A stretch of 64,000 nt of DNA from Chelatococcus sp. HY11 (lineage in GTDB: Bacteria; Pseudomonadota; Alphaproteobacteria; Rhizobiales; Beijerinckiaceae), in NCBI RefSeq assembly GCF_018398335.1, contig NZ_JAHBRX010000002.1, positions 1,488,001 through 1,552,000 on the forward strand. Direction: 5' to 3'. A program made the translations under genes and the position numbers. The notes below the pieces were generated by a model, which searched no databases, was not told where the DNA came from, and was given only the letters and a program-made list of their open reading frames with translations. Each line of letters starts with the position of its first letter. The stretch's first letter is position 1. Below are positions 33,433-41,186 of this stretch, piece by piece.

Positions 33433-34176
33433 ATGGATGTCAATCTTGGACAGATCGAATCGGCAACGATTCAGGTCCAAGTCTACCGGCGACTTAGAGA
33501 AGCCTTGTTTACCGGCATGTTTGCGCCTGGAGAGGCGCTGACTATACGCAGGCTCGCTGATATTCTCGGCACGAGCCCGATGCCGGTGCGTGAAGCCTTG
33601 CAGCGACTGGTCGCCGAGCATGTCCTGGTGCAGATGCCGAATCGCACATTTCGGGTCACTCCATTTTCTCCCGAGATGTTCCGCGAGCTTGTTCGTGTAC
33701 GCATGACGATCGAGGGGTTCGCCGCGGGCGAGGCGGCGCGGCGCGCAACACCCGCGCAACTGACGCGGTTATCGGAGCTCAATGAGAAGATGGCGGGCGC
33801 CCTCGATGTCTATGCGCCGGCAGAGGTCATGACCGCTAACCGCGAATTCCACTTCGCGCTGTACGAGATGACGGAAATGCCGCAGCTTTTGGATATCATC
33901 AACGGGTTGTGGCTACGGGCGGGCCCTTATTTGATGAACGCCCACAAGAGCTTGGAGAATCCAAGAGCGTTTTTTGCCTCCGGGGTGAAGTTCCATACAC
34001 GTGTCATCGACAGCTGCGTAGCACGGGAACCCAGGCGCGCCGCCCGCGCGTTGGCTTGCGACATCTGGCATTCTGCCCGGAACTTTCGCTTGGATGTCGC
34101 CAGAATTAACGATCCCGGGCAGATTGAGCGGGAGAAACGTCGCCGCGCCGAGACGGCACGTCAGTTGAAAGTATAA
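33433..34176 (+). CDS. GntR-family regulator, FCD type
   Basis: Regulator of 247 aa. The winged helix (about 15-80) has YRRLREALFTGMFAPGEALT and SPMPVREALQRLVAEHVLVQ; the FCD helical effector domain (about 90-220) has the metal-binding pattern with NREFHFALYE and FHTRVIDSC. It diverges from the nine-gene operon and probably represses it until the substrate or a product binds. An SDR follows on the same strand after 19 bases. Confidence 0.93.
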   Translation: MDVNLGQIESATIQVQVYRRLREALFTGMFAPGEALTIRRLADILGTSPMPVREALQRLVAEHVLVQMPNRTFRVTPFSPEMFRELVRVRMTIEGFAAGEAARRATPAQLTRLSELNEKMAGALDVYAPAEVMTANREFHFALYEMTEMPQLLDIINGLWLRAGPYLMNAHKSLENPRAFFASGVKFHTRVIDSCVAREPRRAARALACDIWHSARNFRLDVARINDPGQIEREKRRRAETARQLKV

Positions 34177-34195
34177 TAAACGAGGACGGCAAGCG

Positions 34196-34987
34196 ATGGA
34201 TCTTTCTGGAAAGACCGCAATCATTACCGCCGGAGCGGGAGGGATTGGCCTCGCTATTGCAAGACGGTTCGCCAAATACGGCGCTTCAGTCTGTATTTGC
34301 GATATTGCGGAGGAAGCACTCGCGGCCGTGGCTTCCGAACTACCTGACGCGCTGATTGTTCGCGCTGACGTATCCCATGCATCCGATGTGGAGAGGCTCT
34401 TCGAGGCCTTCCAGAAGCGCTTTGACCGCCTGGATATTCTCGTGAACAATGCCGGCGTATCTGGTCCGACCAAAGCTGTCGATGAAATCACGGACAGCGA
34501 ATGGCAATCGACCCTCGACGTCAACATTACCGGTATGTTCTACATGATACGTGCCGCCGTACCGCTCTTCCGAGCGCAGCATTCAGGCGCTGTCATCAAC
34601 ATGTCGTCAGTCGCTGGGCGCCTCGGAATGCCCCTGCGTACCCCGTATTCGGTCTCGAAATATGCGGTGCGCGGATTGACAGACGTGCTCGCCATCGAAC
34701 TTGGCGAAATCGGTGTGAGGGTCAACGCGCTTCTCCCGGGTCTCGTAGACGGCCCGCGCGGACAACGCGTGCTAGCGGAGCAGGCTGAGGCACGCGGTAT
34801 GGATATTGCGAAGTACGAAAAACTGTTCTTGCATAACATTTCCATGCATACGAAAATTCAGATGGATGAGATCGCGGACATGGCCGCCTTCCTGGGATCC
34901 GACCTCGCCCCGCATATCAGCGGACAATCCATCAGCGTCTGCGGAAATTTTGAGAGTTATCGCGCGCCGCTTGTTCTCGGCGCCTAG
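34196..34987 (+). CDS. SDR-family oxidoreductase
   Basis: Short-chain dehydrogenase of 263 aa. The cofactor motif is TAGAGGIGLAIA (Thr-Ala-Gly rather than Thr-Gly), with NNAG near 85, Ser in NMSSVAGRLG and YSVSKYA near 155. The C-terminal half has an insert GMDIAKYEKLFLHNISMHTK and ends FESYRAPLVLGA. It lies 19 bases after the GntR gene, so the pair is likely one transcript tied to the divergent operon. Substrate unknown. Confidence 0.9.
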   Translation: MDLSGKTAIITAGAGGIGLAIARRFAKYGASVCICDIAEEALAAVASELPDALIVRADVSHASDVERLFEAFQKRFDRLDILVNNAGVSGPTKAVDEITDSEWQSTLDVNITGMFYMIRAAVPLFRAQHSGAVINMSSVAGRLGMPLRTPYSVSKYAVRGLTDVLAIELGEIGVRVNALLPGLVDGPRGQRVLAEQAEARGMDIAKYEKLFLHNISMHTKIQMDEIADMAAFLGSDLAPHISGQSISVCGNFESYRAPLVLGA

Positions 34988-35019
34988 CACCCGGCCGGAA
35001 AGGCGCCTCGATCCATCGG

Positions 35020-35042
35020 ATGGCCGGGACGAGCCCGGCCAT
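35020..35042. repeat. REP-like palindrome
   Basis: ATGGCCGGG and CCCGGCCAT form perfect 9-bp arms around ACGAG in non-coding DNA after an SDR gene. Sequences of the type GGCCGGGAC-GCCCGGCCATGAC are recurrent extragenic repeats in many Hyphomicrobiales. Only this one copy is in the window; the family assignment is from memory. Confidence 0.6.
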
Positions 35043-35243
35043 GACAACTGAGAATGCTGAATGTCGATTGAACCTGGGGCACAAGGCGCGGGCGCGGATG
35101 CGTCCGGCATATGTCGCGGGAGCGATCGGCGCCGACACCTCCTCAAGCGTCTGCCGCGCCGCGTTTTGAGCGAAGAGCAGACTGTAGATATGATCGCTTA
35201 TCTCACGCGGTCTGGAGTGAGGCGTACTTAACGCCGGAAGGAT

Positions 35244-35345
35244 TTGTTGAGCGACTTGAAAGGCACGGTCGGGTTCGCCGGTGTGAACCGGTTAATGGCA
35301 AACCGCCCCAGTCCGAAGGACAGGGGCAATGGGCGGTTTCTTTTT
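35244..35345 (+). ncRNA. Candidate small RNA or structured leader ending in a terminator
   Basis: Non-coding stretch with successive foldable segments: GGTTC-N8-GAACC at 35270-35287, then the nested hairpin with GTCC-GAA-GGAC inside AAACCGCCC/GGGCGGTTT, then a T-run. No gene lies on this strand nearby except the SDR ending at 34987. It could be the 3' end of that transcript or a separate small RNA; I cannot place it in a known RNA family. Confidence 0.3.
35300..35345 (+). terminator. Rho-independent terminator
   Basis: AAACCGCCC (35300-35308) pairs perfectly with GGGCGGTTT (35331-35339), with an inner GTCC/GGAC hairpin, followed by C and five T residues. It terminates rightward transcripts and also separates them from the leftward carbonic anhydrase gene that ends at 35369. 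Confidence 0.75.
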
Positions 35346-35368
35346 ATCCGACCGGTGAACCCCTGGAC

Positions 35369-36112
35369 TCAGTTAAGAAAGTCTACACGGCCTGTCGCCA
35401 CATCATGCATGGCTGCGACGACCTTGACATCTCCTGCTTCGACAAGATCGCGGATGATGACGCTGCGATCGAGGATCATCTTTGCTGCGAGTTTGGCATT
35501 CATGTCGGCAACCGCCTGAACGAAAGCTCCATTATCCGCGGTGCGCTTTCCTTCGAAACCGCGCATCGCAACCACGGCAGGCTCGATGTTGGATAGCGTC
35601 GCGGTCAGATTACCCAGTTGCGCATTGCTGATGGCACCTCTTATCGCTCCACATTCCGTGTGGCCGAGCACCACGATCGCTCTGGCGCCAGTGATTTTGG
35701 TCGCGAACTCCAAGCTGCCGATGATGTCCGTGTTGACGAAGTTACCCGCTATGCGCGCAGCGAAAACGGACCCGATACGCTGATCGAAGACCAACTCAGG
35801 TGGTACGCGCGAATCGATGCATCCGACAATAGCCGCAAACGGCGCTTGCCCGGTCGCGGTCGCGCGAATCTGTCCGAGAATATCGCAGTTCACGGTCTCC
35901 CCGGCGAGAAGACGCGCGTTGCCGGCCTTGAGGCGCGCGATGGCGTCATCTGGCGTGGTCGCGGCTTGGCGGGCCTGGTCAAAAACCACACATGTATCAG
36001 CCACCGCGCCTCCCGCCATGAGCGAGGTAAAGCCTAGAGCCGCGGCGCCACGCAGGAACCCTCGCCGGCCGCAGCTGCATCCGGCATGGCCGGTTGAATA
36101 TTGAGTATTCAT
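35369..36112 (-). CDS. Beta-carbonic anhydrase with twin-arginine signal
   Basis: Beta-class carbonic anhydrase of 247 aa. Zinc ligands are Cys in IVGCIDSRVPPE near 97, His and Cys in LGHTECGAIRGA near 155; the Asp-Arg pair of CIDSR completes the active site. The N-terminus carries CGRRGFLRGAAALGFTSLMA, a twin-arginine motif with a hydrophobic stretch, so the enzyme is exported to the periplasm already folded with zinc. I start at ATG 36112; an ATG five codons upstream is possible. It stands alone between hairpin-rich spacers. Confidence 0.93.
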   Translation of the reverse strand: MNTQYSTGHAGCSCGRRGFLRGAAALGFTSLMAGGAVADTCVVFDQARQAATTPDDAIARLKAGNARLLAGETVNCDILGQIRATATGQAPFAAIVGCIDSRVPPELVFDQRIGSVFAARIAGNFVNTDIIGSLEFATKITGARAIVVLGHTECGAIRGAISNAQLGNLTATLSNIEPAVVAMRGFEGKRTADNGAFVQAVADMNAKLAAKMILDRSVIIRDLVEAGDVKVVAAMHDVATGRVDFLN

Positions 36113-36492
36113 CTGAGTTCCCCCCATCGGAGCGGTATTAGAATGCGTCGATATTAATCAGCGCGCAAGCGTTACTTATCGAGGAGGGGGCGTTTTGTAA
36201 AAGGGCAAATGGGATGCCGGCACACGGGTTTATTGAGATAGGATTATTTGCCGAGGAAAGCCTTTCCACCGGAAGTGATGAGCCGGCCGAGGCCGCCCAT
36301 GATCAACAGGATGATGGCTTCCCTGACTTTGCCGTCATCGCCGTCATCGCCTTGCGCAAACGGCGAGATCAGCGCGCGGGGGTAGGGATGCTTGATTGTG
36401 GCCGGTGGCGCTGATCGTCAATGAAGCCGCAATGACAAGCCGGAGGGTCCGATCGGTTTCCATCTTCGGGTTCCATCAGGCGCCTCGTTGGC
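36113..36492. other. Intergenic stretch with an orphan reading frame
   Basis: No gene I would defend. On the minus strand a frame open from 36417 to a TAA near 36246 reads a tail with GDDGDDGKVREAIILLIMGG and ends ITSGGKAFLGK, but it has no good start codon or ribosome site. It contains the small tandem repeat GCCGTCATC (about 36332-36350). It could be a gene remnant or an intergenic repeat. A 66-codon frame on the plus strand (36214-36414) overlaps it and looks no better. Confidence 0.3.
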
Positions 36493-36539
36493 GTGGCCAG
36501 TTACATATCCAGGGGCCACAGGCATCGGGGGCCCCTTTT
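36493..36539 (+). terminator. Two mutually exclusive hairpins ending in TTTT
   Basis: GTGGCC (36493-36498) can pair with GGCCAC (36514-36519), or GGGGCC (36512-36517) can pair with GGCCCC (36530-36535), which is followed by TTTT. The arms overlap, so only one can form at a time, as in attenuators. There is no rightward gene immediately downstream, so its role is unclear. Confidence 0.4.
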
Positions 36540-36586
36540 GTTAGCGCCAAGCACGACCACAGGTCGTGATCGCGCCTGGCGCTAAC
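36540..36586. repeat. Large composite hairpin downstream of the MIase-like gene
   Basis: GTTAGCGCCA (36540-36549) pairs perfectly with TGGCGCTAAC (36577-36586), and inside it CACGACC (36552-36558) pairs with GGTCGTG (36562-36568) around ACA. It starts 9 bases after the stop of the leftward eight-gene operon and may end or stabilise that mRNA; no T-tract follows on the minus strand. Confidence 0.55.
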
Positions 36587-36594
36587 GTCCTGTA

Positions 36595-36891
36595 TCAGGC
36601 TGCTGCTGCCGCAACGGGATCGACCGCGTGCTTGGCCAGAGGATGGACGTTGATGTCGTACATCCAGGGGTGCGCGGGCAGACTGGTTATGATTTCATGC
36701 AGCTCCGTGGCGTCCTTCGCGCGCCAGATACCCCAGTTTTCAAAGCGGCAAGGCACCCGCCACATGCGTACAAGATGTCCTTGGCGTGCGAGTTCTGCCG
36801 CGTGAGCACGCTCTTCACGCGTAATCCTGTCGCGCAACTCCGGATCCATGTTGTCGGACCAGCGAAGCTTGATGTTGACCAGAAATTCCAT
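36595..36891 (-). CDS. Muconolactone isomerase-family small protein
   Basis: Protein of 98 aa beginning MEFLVNIKLRWSDNMDPELR. Length, the alternating strand/helix pattern and the segments LARQGHLVRMWRVPCRFENW and ITSLPAHPWMYDINVHPLAKH match the muconolactone delta-isomerase family (CatC, ferredoxin-like fold, decamer). It starts two bases after the upstream flavoprotein stop. No other beta-ketoadipate gene is present, so it may act on a different lactone or enol; symbol withheld. Confidence 0.82.
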   Translation of the reverse strand: MEFLVNIKLRWSDNMDPELRDRITREERAHAAELARQGHLVRMWRVPCRFENWGIWRAKDATELHEIITSLPAHPWMYDINVHPLAKHAVDPVAAAAA

Positions 36892-36893
36892 GG

Positions 36894-38516
36894 CTAATCC
36901 TTGTATGTATAGGCGGAAGCGGGGACGGTTCCCTGAATGTCGGCGAGAACGGCGGTGCTGGCGTTGAAGCCGGGAATGCCGGTGACGTACCCCCCCGGCC
37001 AAACGCCCGAGCCCGAGAGGAAAAGCCCGTCGAGGGGGGTTTTGTAGGCATGAACGGCGGCATGAGGGCGCGCACCGAAGAGGTTGGCAGGCAGCATATC
37101 TCCGTGGGTGATGTTAGAGGCGACGAGGCCGAGTTCCTCCTCGATGTCGTTCGGCGCCATGAAGCGATGCGCGACGATGCGATCTTTGAGATCCGGCATG
37201 AGACGGGACAGCACATCGACACACCGCCATCCGAAAACGTCGCGCATATCGGACCAGTTACCATGCGCCAACGCATAAGGCGCATGCCAGGCGTTGATGC
37301 TGAGCAGATGCCGTCCTGGTGGCGCGAGCTCTGGAGACGTCACTGTGGGAATGAGCCCCCACATGATCGGCTCGTGGGAGGGAACACCGCTCAGCCCTTC
37401 GCTGACGGATCGTTCGATGGCATCGAGCGAGGGGGCGACGCGGAATTGAACGCCGGCAACATCGGCCGCGCCGACGTCCGGCAGGCCCGCGTAGCGCGGC
37501 AGACCATCGATCGCCAACACGATCTTGAAGGCTGAGCCGCGCATGGGAACGGCCGCAATGTCCTGACGCAGTGCAGCGCCGACGGCCGCGTCGTCGAGCA
37601 GATCGGCAAACAGAGTCTTCGGGTTTATGGCTGAAATGACGCGTGCGGCCCGATATTCGTCACCCGCTCGCGTCACGACACCGGATACGCGCCCTCCCTC
37701 ATGCAGGACGCGTAGCACGGGAGCATTGGTCAGCATGGTGACCCCGAGGCTGCGGCAGCACCCGGCCAGTGCATCGATCACAGCCCCCATCCCGCCCAGA
37801 GGCAGGCCGCTCGAGCCACGCAGGGGCACCCGGCGCGGGTCGTCCGGCGAAAGGGCTGGTGTCGAGGCAAGTGAGAGCGGGCGCATCATCAGCCCGATTG
37901 CCGTCCCTGGCGCGGAGGGTGGCGCGAGCGTCGCATTGAGGGCGACGATAGCCAGCAAAGCCTTGGCTTCCTCGGAGACAAGTTCCTCGTCGAGCAATTG
38001 GCGCAGGCTTCCGAAGAAGACCCGCTCGAACAATCGTTGCAGCTCCGCGGGAACGGCTCGCGCGATTGTTGACAGGCTGGGGGAGGGGGCGAATACCGAA
38101 GCGCCAAGGTGACGGCCCAGTTCTTCGAGACGCGCCAGCAGCTGAAAGTAACGGTCGGCCTCACCGCGCGCGAAAGCGTTGAGTTGCCCTGCTATGCGGG
38201 CTCTGTCCCGCCACCCAATGAATGTTCCCCGTGGGAAAGGATGAACAACCGTTGGGTTCGTCGGCAAGAAGCGCAGCCCGAAGCTCGCGAGGTTCAGTTC
38301 ATCGACGAACCGGGGCTCGAAACTGCCCGCCGAATTGGTAAAGGCGGTCCGGTACCCGGGCATGAACTCATAGGTACCGCAAGGGCCCCCGAGCGAGCCG
38401 CGGGCCTCCAGAACGGCGACCTTCAGGCCGGCGCGCCCAAGATAGGCGGCAGCGACGAGTCCGTTATGGCCGCCGCCGACAACGACGACATCGAATGTAT
38501 CTGCGCGGTCGGTCAC
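36894..38516 (-). CDS. Phytoene desaturase-like FAD-dependent oxidoreductase
   Basis: Flavoprotein of 540 aa of the phytoene-desaturase/PYROXD2-like group. The dinucleotide motif VVVGGGHNGLVAAAYLGRAG starts at residue 10, LPLGGMGAVIDALAGCCRSL near 240 is the second FAD-contact region and GLFLSGSGVWPGGYVTGIPG near 500 closes the FAD site. The gene starts with GTG at 38516. Carotenoid genes are absent, so desaturation of another substrate in the catabolic operon is more likely. It is followed by the MIase-like gene with a two-base gap. Confidence 0.88.
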   Translation of the reverse strand: MTDRADTFDVVVVGGGHNGLVAAAYLGRAGLKVAVLEARGSLGGPCGTYEFMPGYRTAFTNSAGSFEPRFVDELNLASFGLRFLPTNPTVVHPFPRGTFIGWRDRARIAGQLNAFARGEADRYFQLLARLEELGRHLGASVFAPSPSLSTIARAVPAELQRLFERVFFGSLRQLLDEELVSEEAKALLAIVALNATLAPPSAPGTAIGLMMRPLSLASTPALSPDDPRRVPLRGSSGLPLGGMGAVIDALAGCCRSLGVTMLTNAPVLRVLHEGGRVSGVVTRAGDEYRAARVISAINPKTLFADLLDDAAVGAALRQDIAAVPMRGSAFKIVLAIDGLPRYAGLPDVGAADVAGVQFRVAPSLDAIERSVSEGLSGVPSHEPIMWGLIPTVTSPELAPPGRHLLSINAWHAPYALAHGNWSDMRDVFGWRCVDVLSRLMPDLKDRIVAHRFMAPNDIEEELGLVASNITHGDMLPANLFGARPHAAVHAYKTPLDGLFLSGSGVWPGGYVTGIPGFNASTAVLADIQGTVPASAYTYKD

Positions 38517-38580
38517 GTGAACGCTCTCGCCGGATTAAAGATGGGAAGAGGGCGCGCGTGCGGCGCGCCCCGACGCGTGA

Positions 38581-39591
38581 TTACGACAGAGGGACGAAGC
38601 TCTCGCGGAAAAGCCGCAGCCAATTTCCACCGGCAATCTTGCGGATTTCCTCGAGCTGGAAGCCTCGACGCTCAAGCCCTTCGAGAATGTTGGGGAAATC
38701 CGCGGAAGACTTGAACCAGGACGGCCAATCAGAGAAGCCCTTGATCGGAACGGCGCTCTCGCGTGACCAGCGGCCCGCCCGCCACCACATGATCTCGCTT
38801 TCCGGCCAGCCATCGTAGTAATCGGTCCCGAAGCCGACGCTGTCGATGCCGATGAGATCGACTGTCCAGGCAACCATATCGAGGAAGGTGTCGAGCGTGC
38901 AATTCGAGCCGTCCTTCATGATCTTCGGATACATGCTGAGGCCGATGACGCCGCCACGCTCAGCAAGGCGACGGATGAGCGCCGTCGATTTGTTGCGGCG
39001 GTTCAGCTCGATGTTCGTGCCGACAAACTCCTGGGGATTGGCATGCGTGACGGCGATGGGACGCGACGAATATTCGATGGCATCGAAGCAGGTCCGCTCG
39101 GTGCAATGAGAAACATCGACCAGCATTCCAAGTCGATTCATCTCGGCGATGACATTCCGCCCGAAGAATTTCGATACGCCATTCTCATCGGGTTCCCAGC
39201 ATCCTGATGCCACGCGGTTCTGGACATTGTAGGTGAGCTGCGCGATGCGGACGCCGAGCTTATAGAACGTCTCAACGAGCTCGATATCGTCCTCGAAAGG
39301 CGACGTATCCTGGAAGCCATAAACGATCGCCGTGCGACCCGACGCCGCGATCCGCTCGATGTCATCAGCGGAGGTCGCCAAGGCTATCAGATCGGCATTT
39401 TTCTCGAGCAGACGATTCCACTCTCCGAGTGCCGATAGAGTTTCCCGCGCCGATTCCCAGATGGCGACCGTTACGTGAATGCAACCAACACCACCCGCAC
39501 GCCATTCCTCGAAACGTGCCCGCTCGGGTTTATTGTACTGCAGTGCGTCGATGATGAGAGAGCCGCGGGCAACCGCGCCAGTCATGGTCAT
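38581..39591 (-). CDS. Membrane dipeptidase-fold protein (M19) with altered metal site
   Basis: Protein of 336 aa with the peptidase M19 TIM-barrel pattern: LGVRIAQLTYNVQNRVASGC near 112-131, MLVDVSHCTERTCFDAIEYS near 155-175, RPIAVTHANPQE near 178-188 and a GTDYYDG block near 260. The two histidines of DVSH and VTHAN are kept, but the usual N-terminal His-x-Asp is LxY (DALQYN), and the bridging Glu position reads Gln (YGFQDT). It is probably not a standard dipeptidase. In an operon with peptide-type permeases and an aldehyde dehydrogenase. Confidence 0.85.
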   Translation of the reverse strand: MTMTGAVARGSLIIDALQYNKPERARFEEWRAGGVGCIHVTVAIWESARETLSALGEWNRLLEKNADLIALATSADDIERIAASGRTAIVYGFQDTSPFEDDIELVETFYKLGVRIAQLTYNVQNRVASGCWEPDENGVSKFFGRNVIAEMNRLGMLVDVSHCTERTCFDAIEYSSRPIAVTHANPQEFVGTNIELNRRNKSTALIRRLAERGGVIGLSMYPKIMKDGSNCTLDTFLDMVAWTVDLIGIDSVGFGTDYYDGWPESEIMWWRAGRWSRESAVPIKGFSDWPSWFKSSADFPNILEGLERRGFQLEEIRKIAGGNWLRLFRESFVPLS

Positions 39592-39630
39592 GTCGAATAC
39601 CTCCGAATTGAGCCGCTTGGTGTGCTTGAG

Positions 39631-41109
39631 CTAGTTTGCGAACGGATCGGCTGCCGGGCCGTAGTCTGTCACGACAGCTTTGATCTGCGAGAATTCTTCC
39701 AGGGCCTCGATGCCGTTCTCACGCCCAAGCCCCGATTGCTTGTAACCACCAAAGGGGACACGCAGATTGATCGCGCGGTAGGTGTTGATCCAGATCGTCC
39801 CGGCTTGCAGCTGGCGTGAGACACGCCGCATGCGTGCGGCATCGCGGGTCCAGAAGCCGGCTGCCAGGCCGTATTCTACCCCATTGGCCAGAGCGATGGC
39901 TTCGTCCTCGTTTGCGAAGGACTGAACAGTGACCACCGGGCCGAACACCTCCTCCCGGCAGATGCGCATGTCGCTGCTCACGTCGGTGATAATGGTGGGT
40001 GAAAGCCAATAGCCGTCCGCGAAATCCGCCTCGACGTCGGGTCTGCCACCGCCGAGCACGATCTTGCCGCCGGCGGATATGGTCTCGTCGATGAAGCCAC
40101 GTACGCGCTCATACTGCCGACGCGATGCCAGCGGTCCGATGTGGCTCTTCGCCGATGTCGGCGGACCAACACGGATTCGACGCGCAGACGCGATATATTT
40201 TTCAAGAAACGCGTCGTAGACGGAGGCCTGAACGAGCACCCGCGAGCCCGCGACACAGGTCTGCCCGGCCCCCGAAAAGGCGCCTTGGGTGGCAGCTATC
40301 GCCGCTGAGTCGAGGTCCCCGTCGTCGAAGACGATATGCGCCGACTTGCCACCTGCCTCGCAAACGAAGCGTTTCAGTGCCCCTGTCACCTTGGCGCCGA
40401 GAATTCGCGCGGTCGCGGTGCTGCCGGTAAATGAGACCATGGCGACATCCGGATGCGTTGCCAGCTGCTCTCCGAGCACGGCATCGCCGATGACGACATT
40501 GACGACACCGGCGGGAAAGCCGGCCTCGATGGCGAGCTCGGCCAGCCGGATACTGGAGCCGGGCGCTTCGGCCGGCGGCTTCAGGATCACCGCGTTGCCC
40601 ATGGCAAGCGCCGGGGCAAGCTTCCAGGAACCCAGCGACAGCGCGCCATTGAACGGCGTGATCGCGAGCACTACGCCGAGCGGCTCGCGCAGAATCTTGG
40701 CATCGACGGTCCGCGAGACCGAGCGGTGGATGTCGTCGTGCACGTCCATCGCGTTAGCGTAGTAACCGTACCACTGCGCCGTCGCGCGGATTTCCGCTGT
40801 CGTCGCCACATGGCTCTTGCCATTGGCCAGACTTTCCAGACGCCCGAGCTCGGGCGCGTTCGCAAACACGAGCTCGCCCAGGCGTCTCAGAAGATCACCA
40901 CGCTCCGAGCCCGTCAGCGACGACCAGGATGGCGCCATAAACGCCGCCTTGGCGGACGCTACAGCCTGAGGCACAGCGGCAGCATCGAGGCATACTACGC
41001 CCCACGCCCGCCCGGTTGCCGGGTCGATCAGCGATTGGCGATTGCCCGTGGGTTCGAGCGCGACGCCCCCGACGAAAGACGTGAATAGATTTCTGAGGTT
41101 ATCTGCCAT
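39631..41109 (-). CDS. NAD(P)-dependent aldehyde dehydrogenase
   Basis: ALDH-superfamily enzyme of 492 aa. It shows the cofactor motif VSFTGSTATARILG near 225-238, the general-base Glu in FVCEAGGKSAHIVF near 252, catalytic Cys285 in GAGQTCVAGSR and the C-terminal INLRVPFGGYKQSGLGRENG. I start at ATG 41109 (MADNLRNLF); an in-frame TTG at 41142 is less likely. It oxidises an aldehyde intermediate of the operon's unknown substrate; four genes upstream are the importer and a maleate-isomerase-like enzyme. Confidence 0.93.
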   Translation of the reverse strand: MADNLRNLFTSFVGGVALEPTGNRQSLIDPATGRAWGVVCLDAAAVPQAVASAKAAFMAPSWSSLTGSERGDLLRRLGELVFANAPELGRLESLANGKSHVATTAEIRATAQWYGYYANAMDVHDDIHRSVSRTVDAKILREPLGVVLAITPFNGALSLGSWKLAPALAMGNAVILKPPAEAPGSSIRLAELAIEAGFPAGVVNVVIGDAVLGEQLATHPDVAMVSFTGSTATARILGAKVTGALKRFVCEAGGKSAHIVFDDGDLDSAAIAATQGAFSGAGQTCVAGSRVLVQASVYDAFLEKYIASARRIRVGPPTSAKSHIGPLASRRQYERVRGFIDETISAGGKIVLGGGRPDVEADFADGYWLSPTIITDVSSDMRICREEVFGPVVTVQSFANEDEAIALANGVEYGLAAGFWTRDAARMRRVSRQLQAGTIWINTYRAINLRVPFGGYKQSGLGRENGIEALEEFSQIKAVVTDYGPAADPFAN

Positions 41110-41186
41110 AGTCACAGCTTCATCCGGTGACGCACGATGCAAGATCGCGGCTCACGCAAAGAGTGGGGCTTCGTATCGTGCCTGTT

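Noticed and set aside
36214-36414. Small plus-strand frame of 66 codons
   Set aside because: No ribosome site, no recognisable family, and it overlaps a minus-strand frame of similar quality. Kept only as part of the intergenic description.
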